Notes under the pieces: generated by a model
The model's database searches: none
What the model was told of the DNA's origin: nothing
Seen by the model: the letters and a program-made list of their open reading frames with translations, nothing else
Program-made: the position numbers and the translations under genes
Shown here: in pieces, positions 57,879 through 64,000 of the stretch
How positions within the stretch are numbered: position 1 is the stretch's first letter
Layout: each line of letters begins with the position of its first letter
Source: Methyloligella halotolerans
Lineage (GTDB): Bacteria; Pseudomonadota; Alphaproteobacteria; Rhizobiales; Methyloligellaceae
Direction: 5' to 3'
Assembly (NCBI RefSeq): GCF_001708935.1
Contig: NZ_MASI01000001.1
Location: forward strand, 620,001-684,000
DNA length: 64,000 bases

Positions 57879-60379
57879 TCGGCAGCGTATTGGTGGGTCG
57901 AATTCTGGGAATCGGGATGGCGAGCCGCCGGCGAAAGGGCGTCCGCCTCGAAGTGGTCGACGGCGATGGCGCGCGCCACGAGGTCCTCGGTCTCACGCAG
58001 GCGCCCGGCTTCGTCGGGCGTCACGATGCCCTTGGATTCCGCATCGCCTATCCAGTCGGTCTCGTAGTTCCGCATGATCTCGCCCTTACGGATCGCGGAT
58101 TCCAGGCGGCGCTCGGCGGCCTCATTGGCGACCACAGACAGGAACGCCTTCTCCAGAAGCCCCGTCGGATAGACCGGATCGTCGGTCTGGAACACGTTCG
58201 CCGTGATGCGGTCGCGCAAACGGCCGGGCTGCAGGACGGCGCGTACGATCTCCTTTGCATCGGCATCACTCGGGGCTCTGCGGCGAAATCCGAATGGGAA
58301 GACCAGCTGGCGCAGGATGGGGCCGGCTATCGGCACGGGGAAGTCGGAAAGAGCCGCGTCAAGGGCGGCGTCGAACCGCTGGAGCGAGGCGGTGGCCGCG
58401 TATTCGAATAGCGGCAGATCTTCCGGCTGGTAGCCGTCCTCCTCGTAGCGCTTGATGAGGCAGGACAGCATGTAGAGCTCGGTCAGGGCATCGGCGAGCC
58501 GGCCGGAGGTGCGCTGGTGCTTCTTCAGCCCGCCGCCGAGCAACGCCGCCGCCATGTCGGCAACGAGCGCGAAGGAGCGCGTGCCGCGGGCGAGCTGGCG
58601 GTACCAGCGCTTGGTCAGGCCCGCATCTTCCGGCGAATCGGCAAAGACGCCGAAGGTCACGTTGTGGAAGGCCGCGCCGAAGACGTTGCTCAGCATGAAA
58701 GAGATATGCCGGTTGAACGCCGTCTCGAAGCGGCGGAAGCCCGCCTTGCGATCGTCGTCCTGCACCGCCTCGATCTCGGTCAGGAGATAGGGGTGGGCGC
58801 GGATCGAGCCCTGGGCGAAGACGATCAGGGTGCGGGTCAGGATGTTGGCGCCCTCAACCGTGATGCCGATAGGCATCATCTGATAGGCGCTCTGCAGATA
58901 GTTGGTCGGACCGTCGCAAATGCCCCTGCCCCCGTGGATGTCCATTGCGGCTTCCAGCGCTTTGCGCATGCGCTCGGTGGAGGCGTATTTCAAAAGCGCG
59001 GAGATCACTGCGGGCTTCTGGCCCTGGGAGACCATCGCGGCGGTCACGCCGCGGGCGGCCTCGAGGGTATAAGCGGTCTCGGTGAGCTCGGCGAGCGGCG
59101 CTTCGATGCCTTCCATATAGCCGATGGGCAGGCCGAACTGGCGCCGCACGCGCGCATAGGCGGTCGTGTGGCGAAGCATGGACTTGGCGGCTGCGGCGCT
59201 CACGGCGGGCAGCGAGATGGAGCGCCCGGCAGCGAGGCAGCTCATGAGCATGGGCCAGCCGCGGCCGGCGCCCTCCGCCCCGCCGATCACCCAGTCGATA
59301 GGAATGAAGACGTCCTTGCCGCTTGTGGGTCCGTTCGGGAAGGCGCAACCGGTCGGCGCATGACGGCGGCCGATCTCCACGCCCGGATGTCTTGTCGGAA
59401 TGAGCCCCAAGGTGATGCCGACATCGGTGCCCTTGCCCAGCAGGTTCTCGGGATCCTCGAGGCGGAAGGCGAGACCGAGCAGCGTCGCCTTCGGAGCGAG
59501 CGTGATGTAGCGCTTGTTCCAGGTGACCCGGATGCCGAGGGTCTCGCGGCCCTCATGCTCGCCCATGGTCACCACGCCCACATCGCGCATGGCGGCGGCG
59601 TCGGAGCCGGAGAACGGGCCGGTGAGCGCGAAGCACGGCAGCTCCTCACCCCTAGCGAGGCGCGGCAGGTAATGGGATTTCTGCTCGTCGGTGCCGAACT
59701 TCTCGACCAGCTCGCCGGGGCCGAGCGAGTTCGGAACCATAACAATGACGCCTGCGTCGGCGCTGCGGGACGAGATCTTGCCGATGACCAGGGACTGAGC
59801 CTGGGGCGAGAACCCGAGACCGCCATGCTCCTTCGAGATGAGCATGCCGAAGAAGCCCTGCTCGGCGATGAAGCGCCAGATGTCCTCCGGCAGGTCGCAA
59901 AGCTCGCGGCGGATTTGCCAGTCGTCGATGCGGCGGCAAAGCTCTTCCGTGGGGCCGTCGAGAAAGGCGCGCTCTTCCGCCGTCAGCGTCACGCCGGGCA
60001 GATCGCGCAGGCGGTCCCAGTCGGGTGTGCCGGAGAACAGCTCCGCGTCCCAGCCGGTGGTACCGGCTTCGAGAGCCTCGCGTTCGGTCTCGGAGATTTT
60101 CGGGAGCGCGCGGCGGAGTGCCTTATAGGCCGGTTCGGCAATCAGCGACCGGCGCACAGGATCGAATGTGAGGGCGAAAAGGAGACCAGCAAAGGCCCAG
60201 CCGGCCCAGGCCCACCATGGAAAGACGGGCGGGTGCAGCGTCCCCTCGCCCAGGCCCAGCTGGAGAGCCAGGGTGTAGCCCGCGACGGCGGCCGCCCAGG
60301 CGATCAGCGGCGCGCGGTACATCGCGAGCGCGAACAGTCCGGCGAGGCCGATAAAGAACATGAGTAAGCCGGGCAGCAT
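57875..60379 (-). CDS. fadE: acyl-CoA dehydrogenase, FadE type with N-terminal membrane region
   Basis: An 834-residue flavin dehydrogenase that introduces the first double bond in acyl-CoA. The N-terminal 75 residues contain two or three hydrophobic spans (PGLLMFFIGLAGLFALAMY, AWAAAVAGYTLALQL and WWAWAGWAFAGLLFAL), so the enzyme should be membrane-bound. The acyl-CoA dehydrogenase core follows (CFALTGPFSGSD, KRYITLAPKATLLGLAFRL, GRGICDGPTNYLQSAYQ), and a FadE-specific C-terminal region completes it. Length is close to E. coli FadE. It is the first gene of the minus-strand operon with fadJ and the thiolase; an AGAGGATCT ribosome site precedes ATG. Confidence 0.92.
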   Translation of the reverse strand: MLPGLLMFFIGLAGLFALAMYRAPLIAWAAAVAGYTLALQLGLGEGTLHPPVFPWWAWAGWAFAGLLFALTFDPVRRSLIAEPAYKALRRALPKISETEREALEAGTTGWDAELFSGTPDWDRLRDLPGVTLTAEERAFLDGPTEELCRRIDDWQIRRELCDLPEDIWRFIAEQGFFGMLISKEHGGLGFSPQAQSLVIGKISSRSADAGVIVMVPNSLGPGELVEKFGTDEQKSHYLPRLARGEELPCFALTGPFSGSDAAAMRDVGVVTMGEHEGRETLGIRVTWNKRYITLAPKATLLGLAFRLEDPENLLGKGTDVGITLGLIPTRHPGVEIGRRHAPTGCAFPNGPTSGKDVFIPIDWVIGGAEGAGRGWPMLMSCLAAGRSISLPAVSAAAAKSMLRHTTAYARVRRQFGLPIGYMEGIEAPLAELTETAYTLEAARGVTAAMVSQGQKPAVISALLKYASTERMRKALEAAMDIHGGRGICDGPTNYLQSAYQMMPIGITVEGANILTRTLIVFAQGSIRAHPYLLTEIEAVQDDDRKAGFRRFETAFNRHISFMLSNVFGAAFHNVTFGVFADSPEDAGLTKRWYRQLARGTRSFALVADMAAALLGGGLKKHQRTSGRLADALTELYMLSCLIKRYEEDGYQPEDLPLFEYAATASLQRFDAALDAALSDFPVPIAGPILRQLVFPFGFRRRAPSDADAKEIVRAVLQPGRLRDRITANVFQTDDPVYPTGLLEKAFLSVVANEAAERRLESAIRKGEIMRNYETDWIGDAESKGIVTPDEAGRLRETEDLVARAIAVDHFEADALSPAARHPDSQNSTHQYAAE

Positions 60380-60724
60380 CAGATCCTCTCAAGAAGACGT
60401 GTCAAATTCCGCACCACCCAGCCCGGAAGAGAGCATACACAGTGACACGGCTTGACGACAAATCTCCTGTTTTCTTGCTAACCCGGGCTTTCGAAGATGG
60501 TTCAGACGCCGGGACTCGGGGGCTGCGAAGCGCGCTGACCGAGCTTTATGGTTAAGCTTTGCTTGAAAACCTCTAACCGGCGATTAACGCGCGTGCCGTT
60601 TTGGCGCCGATGGGCGCCTCGATCTATCCGCACGGCCAAGCTTCGCCGTTCCTTGAACGCCCGCCGGGAATTGACTAGCGTTTCAACGCCTCTGGGAAAC
60701 GAATAAGGCCAAAGCGGGAGAGAT
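60380..60724. other. divergent region between fadE and the CDGSH gene
   Basis: These 345 bases contain no gene. GTGTCA (60399-60404) and TGACAC (60443-60448) form a widely spaced inverted repeat upstream of fadE. On the minus strand TTGTCG (60460-60455) and TATGCT (60436-60431) are 18 bases apart and may be the fadE promoter. No clear promoter for the CDGSH gene is visible. Confidence 0.35.
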
Positions 60725-60967
60725 ATGGAAGAACCGGAACGCCCTCAGCTCAGCCCCTATCAGGTCGAGCTTGAGGAGGGTAAGCGCTATGCGTGGTGCC
60801 GCTGCGGACGGAGCGAAAAGCAGCCCTTCTGCGACGGCAAGCATGCCGGCACGGGAATCGAGCCCCTGCTGTTCACCGCCGAGCGCACCGAGACGGCGCT
60901 GCTCTGCGGCTGCAAGGACACGGGCGACCCGCCCTACTGCGACGGCTCGCATCTGATGCTCTTCTGA
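60725..60967 (+). CDS. CDGSH iron-sulphur domain protein with two clusters
   Basis: An 80-residue protein with two CDGSH-type motifs: CRCGRSEKQPFCDGKH (residues about 25-40) and CGCKDTGDPPYCDGSH (about 61-76). Each C-x-C...C-x3-H set binds a [2Fe-2S] cluster through three Cys and one His. It is a short tandem bacterial form of the mitoNEET-like family, thought to act in redox or cluster transfer. The N-terminus is the chain start, without signal or membrane segment. It stands alone between fadE and livH. Confidence 0.92.
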   Translation: MEEPERPQLSPYQVELEEGKRYAWCRCGRSEKQPFCDGKHAGTGIEPLLFTAERTETALLCGCKDTGDPPYCDGSHLMLF

Positions 60968-61141
60968 AGCCAGCTCTTGGATGGCGAGGATTTCCGGTTT
61001 TTCACGGGCAAGCGGGGGATTTTTCTCTCCTCTTGCCATCGGGCGCGTAATCCGTTCTGCTAAATACCCAACTGGACAACAAATTTTGCGTCGCCCTTGG
61101 CCTTCCCGTTTTGGGGGAGCGGAGGCAAACACGGACGGCGG

Positions 61142-62056
61142 ATGGAATATTTCTTACAGCAGCTGATCAACGGGATCGCGCTCGGCTCCATCTATGGGCT
61201 CATCGCGATCGGCTACACGATGGTCTACGGGATCATCGGCATGATCAACTTCGCCCATGGCGACGTGTTCATGGTGGGCGCCTTCATCGCGCTGATCAGC
61301 TTTCTCGGCCTCATGGCGGTGGGCGTCACCTTCGTGCCGCTGGCGCTGATCCTGGTGCTGGTGGTGGCCATGCTGCTCACCTCCGCATGGGGCTGGACCA
61401 TCGAGCGGGTCGCCTACCGGCCGTTGCGGAGTTCCTTCCGCCTCGCCCCGCTGATCACCGCCATCGGCATGTCGATCGCGCTGCAGAACTTCATGCAGGT
61501 GGCGCAGGGCGCGCGGGTGAAGCCGCTGCAGCCGGTCATCACCGGCCGGTTTGAGATGTTCGCAGGCGACAATTTCGCCGTCACCCTTTCCAACATTCAG
61601 ATCCTGATCGTGGTCACCACCATCGTGCTGATGGCGGTGTTCTGGCTCATCATCGACCGCACGTCTCTGGGCCGTTCGCTTCGCGCCTGCGAGCAGGACC
61701 GGATGATGGCGGCGCTTTGCGGGGTGAATGTCGACCGCACCATCTCACTCACCTTCGTCATGGGGGCGGCGCTCGCGGCCGTCGCCGGCCTGCTCTATCT
61801 GCTCTATTACGGTGTGATCGATTTCTTCATCGGGTTCATCGTCGGGATCAAAGCCTTCACGGCAGCCGTCCTCGGCGGAATCGGGTCCTTGCCGGGCGCC
61901 ATGCTGGGCGGGCTGATCATCGGTCTGATCGAGACCTTCTGGTCCGCCTATTTCACCATCGAATATAAAGACGTGGCCGCCTTCTCCATGCTGGCGCTGG
62001 TGCTGATCTTCTTCCCCTCCGGCCTGCTCGGCCGCCCGGAAGTCGAGAAGGTATAG
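61142..62056 (+). CDS. livH: branched-chain amino acid ABC transporter permease LivH
   Basis: A 304-residue inner-membrane permease with about eight hydrophobic spans. The N-terminus [45 protein letters not shown] is the LivH signature, and the coupling region has [21 protein letters not shown]. Together with LivM it forms the channel for leucine, isoleucine and valine. ATG at 61142 is preferred; a start at 61097 would add 15 residues. The region upstream includes the CDGSH gene. livM begins two bases after the stop. Confidence 0.93.
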   Translation: MEYFLQQLINGIALGSIYGLIAIGYTMVYGIIGMINFAHGDVFMVGAFIALISFLGLMAVGVTFVPLALILVLVVAMLLTSAWGWTIERVAYRPLRSSFRLAPLITAIGMSIALQNFMQVAQGARVKPLQPVITGRFEMFAGDNFAVTLSNIQILIVVTTIVLMAVFWLIIDRTSLGRSLRACEQDRMMAALCGVNVDRTISLTFVMGAALAAVAGLLYLLYYGVIDFFIGFIVGIKAFTAAVLGGIGSLPGAMLGGLIIGLIETFWSAYFTIEYKDVAAFSMLALVLIFFPSGLLGRPEVEKV

Positions 62057-62058
62057 TC

Positions 62059-63450
62059 TTGGAGCCGGCGGTACGCGAAAAGCCTCGTCTCCTGCCGGCC
62101 CTCTGGGATGCGGCCATTGCCGCCGGCATCGCGTTTCTGCTGTTCTGTCTGGTTCTGGGCGTGCGGACGGTGGACGGGGTCTATGGCCTCACTCTGCAGC
62201 CGCGGCCCGTCCTGCTTGCCGTCGTCGTCGGGATCGTCTTCTTCGGCCGCCTCGCCCTCAACCTGTTCTGGTGGGATCGGGACTGGCGGTTTCCCCCGCT
62301 GCCCTTCTTCAGCCGCACAGCCAAGGATGCGAAGGACCGCGCGCCGCGCGACATCTACCGGGTGGGGCTTGTCCTCATCGGTTTCGCCGCGGTCTTCCCG
62401 CTGCTGGGGCTCGTGCTCAATAAAGTCTTCGGGGCGAACCTGCCCCTGCTCTACCTGATCGATCTCTCCATCCTGGTGCTCACCTATGTGATGCTCGGCT
62501 GGGGACTAAACATCGTTGTGGGGCTCGCCGGCCTTCTGGACCTCGGCTACGTCGCCTTCTACGCGGTCGGCGCCTACACCTTCGCGATCCTCGCCACGAC
62601 CTTCGGCTGGAGCTTCTGGATGTGCCTGCCGCTGGCGGGCATCCTCGCCGCGTTCTGGGGCATCGTTCTCGGATTCCCCGTGCTCCGGCTCCGGGGCGAC
62701 TACCTCGCCATCGTGACGCTGGCCTTCGGCGAGATCATTCGGATCGTGATCCAGAACTGGACGGAGCTGACCGGCGGTCCGAACGGCATCTCCAACATCC
62801 CGGAGCCAAGCTTCTTCGGGCTGGAGTTCGCCTTCCGGGGCGACAACACGTTTCACCAGTTCTTCGGCCTGCCCTACGACGCGATCTACGGCAGCATCTG
62901 GCTCTACTACATCATCCTGGTGATGGCGCTGATCACCAATGCCGTCACCTTGCGACTCCGCCGGCTGCCGATCGGACGCGCCTGGGAGGCGCTGCGGGAA
63001 GACGAGATCGCCTGCCGGTCGCTGGGCATGAACACCACCACGACCAAGCTTTCCGCCTTCGCGACAGGCGCGCTGTTCGGCGGGTTCGCGGGTTCGTTCT
63101 TCGCTGCAAGGCAGAGCTTCATCAGCCCGGAATCGTTCACCTTCATCGAATCCGCCATCATTCTGTCCATCGTCGTGCTGGGCGGCATGGGCTCTCAGCT
63201 GGGGGTGGCCATCGCGGCGGTGGTGATGATCGGCGGCTTCGAGGCGCTCCGCCACACGGACAGCCTGCAGCTGGTCTTCGGTACCGGCTTCGATCCGACG
63301 CTCTACCGGATGCTGTTCTTCGGGCTCGCCATGGTCGCCATCATGGTGTGGCGGCCGCGGGGGCTGGTTTCCACCCGGCAGCCGACCGTGACACTGAATA
63401 AGGATGCGGGCTCGATCTCCAAGGACCTCGTAAGCGAGGGAAGCGGATGA
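62059..63450 (+). CDS. livM: branched-chain amino acid ABC transporter permease LivM
   Basis: A 463-residue permease with about eleven hydrophobic segments. After an N-terminal extension with three spans comes the LivM core: [49 protein letters not shown] and [17 protein letters not shown]. It starts with TTG at 62059, two bases after livH, with GAGAAGG as ribosome site. The last codon overlaps the livG start as ATGA, so the three genes should be translated in order. The start codon is rare, so the actual start could be later. Confidence 0.91.
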   Translation: MEPAVREKPRLLPALWDAAIAAGIAFLLFCLVLGVRTVDGVYGLTLQPRPVLLAVVVGIVFFGRLALNLFWWDRDWRFPPLPFFSRTAKDAKDRAPRDIYRVGLVLIGFAAVFPLLGLVLNKVFGANLPLLYLIDLSILVLTYVMLGWGLNIVVGLAGLLDLGYVAFYAVGAYTFAILATTFGWSFWMCLPLAGILAAFWGIVLGFPVLRLRGDYLAIVTLAFGEIIRIVIQNWTELTGGPNGISNIPEPSFFGLEFAFRGDNTFHQFFGLPYDAIYGSIWLYYIILVMALITNAVTLRLRRLPIGRAWEALREDEIACRSLGMNTTTTKLSAFATGALFGGFAGSFFAARQSFISPESFTFIESAIILSIVVLGGMGSQLGVAIAAVVMIGGFEALRHTDSLQLVFGTGFDPTLYRMLFFGLAMVAIMVWRPRGLVSTRQPTVTLNKDAGSISKDLVSEGSG

Positions 63451-64000
63451 GCGCGCGTGGCGCCGATACGCCGGTGCTCCAGGTGGAGCATCTCACCATG
63501 CGCTTCGGGGGGCTGGTGGCCGTGGACGACGTCTCCTTCGAGGCGCGCAGGAGTGAGATCACCGCCCTGATCGGTCCGAACGGCGCCGGCAAGACCACGG
63601 TCTTCAATTGCATCACCGGGTTCTACAAGCCGACGGAGGGCATGATCACCCTCACCCAGGTTTCGGGTCAGCGCTACCTTCTGGAGCGCATGGACGACCA
63701 TGTGATCAACGCCAAGGCCGGCGTGGCGCGCACCTTTCAGAATATCCGTCTCTTCCCCGGCATGACGGTGCTGGAGAATTTGATGGTCGCGCAACACCAG
63801 ATGCTGACGAAGGGGCCGGCGCGGGCGCTTGGTTCGCTGATCGGGCTTGCCGCCTATCGGCAAGCGGAAGCCGAAGCGCTGTCCTTCGCCATCCACTGGC
63901 TGGAGCGGGTCGGGCTGACCGCGCGGGCCGATCAAGCCGCGGGCGATCTTCCTTACGGCGATCAGCGCCGGCTTGAGATCGCTCGGGCCATGTGCACCCG
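63447..64000 (+). CDS. livG: branched-chain amino acid ABC transporter ATPase LivG, 3' end outside the window
   Basis: The open frame from ATG 63447 to the window edge encodes about 184 residues of an ABC ATPase. It begins [23 protein letters not shown], with Walker A GPNGAGKT and Q-loop [25 protein letters not shown], which is the LivG signature. The sequence ends before the signature region is complete. The start overlaps the livM stop as ATGA. Confidence 0.92.
   Translation, partial: MSARGADTPVLQVEHLTMRFGGLVAVDDVSFEARRSEITALIGPNGAGKTTVFNCITGFYKPTEGMITLTQVSGQRYLLERMDDHVINAKAGVARTFQNIRLFPGMTVLENLMVAQHQMLTKGPARALGSLIGLAAYRQAEAEALSFAIHWLERVGLTARADQAAGDLPYGDQRRLEIARAMCT

Overview
The window is high-GC chromosomal DNA with almost gap-free core genes. 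It fits an alphaproteobacterium, most likely in the order Hyphomicrobiales (Rhizobiales). The main pointers are an iron-sulphur assembly operon in the rhizobial order desulfurase-sufB-sufC-sufD-sufS-sufT-sufA, with Irr- and RirA-type iron boxes at its promoter; the aroQ-accB-accC-aat / DUF2155-NDUFA12 cluster; rne divergent from amiC-mrcA-prfB; a B12-dependent ribonucleotide reductase; and bactofilin, BLUF and DUF2147 proteins. I see no rRNA, tRNA, CRISPR array, prophage, insertion sequence or plasmid function.

Layout. 1-4.9 kb: the end of a PhoX-type phosphatase, parE, and an RhlE-type DEAD-box helicase. 5.1-12.7 kb (minus strand): the seven-gene SUF operon. 12.7-20.7 kb: an alpha/beta hydrolase, anmK, tyrS, a large AsmA/YhdP-like envelope protein and a bactofilin. 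20.8-26.2 kb (minus): prfB with a textbook programmed +1 frameshift site, mrcA (PBP1A) and amiC. 26.2-31 kb: rne with a long leader, then an aminotransferase. 31.1-37.5 kb: an M48 protease with a repeat domain, a DsbA-like protein, aroQ-accB-accC-aat, and convergent DUF2155 and NDUFA12 genes. 37.8-42.3 kb: nrdJ followed by a histone H1-like Lys/Ala-rich protein. 42.3-46.4 kb: a BLUF photoreceptor, a CinA-like protein, sfsA, map, radC and a small Cys-rich secreted protein. 46.8-51 kb (minus): an ArsR repressor with its SDR target, a secreted unknown, a second DsbA-like protein, and a ketosynthase/ACP pair. 51.3-60.4 kb: fadD (plus) against the minus-strand beta-oxidation operon fadE-fadJ-thiolase, with a DUF2147 protein between. 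60.7-64 kb: a CDGSH protein and livH-livM-livG, the last cut by the window edge.

How the parts connect. The SUF operon supplies clusters to Fe-S proteins and carries two predicted iron-regulator sites. fadD, fadE, fadJ and the thiolase form a nearly complete fatty-acid degradation route, while accB/accC and the ketosynthase/ACP pair serve synthesis. mrcA, amiC, anmK, bactofilin and the AsmA-like protein concern the cell envelope. rne and the helicase concern RNA turnover.

Sequence quality. Four conserved genes (parE, the AsmA-like gene, mrcA twice, and the M48 protease) are each broken by the apparent loss of one base. Every site can be explained by one G or C missing from a short run. This looks more like consensus error than gene decay, so I annotate these genes as whole coding regions. 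The window is mainly housekeeping; I do not see a convincing new multi-gene system. The most interesting signals are regulatory: the prfB recoding site, the stacked iron boxes, the ArsR operator, inverted repeats upstream of fadD, a convergent gene overlap, and the changed codon use at the 3' end of nrdJ.
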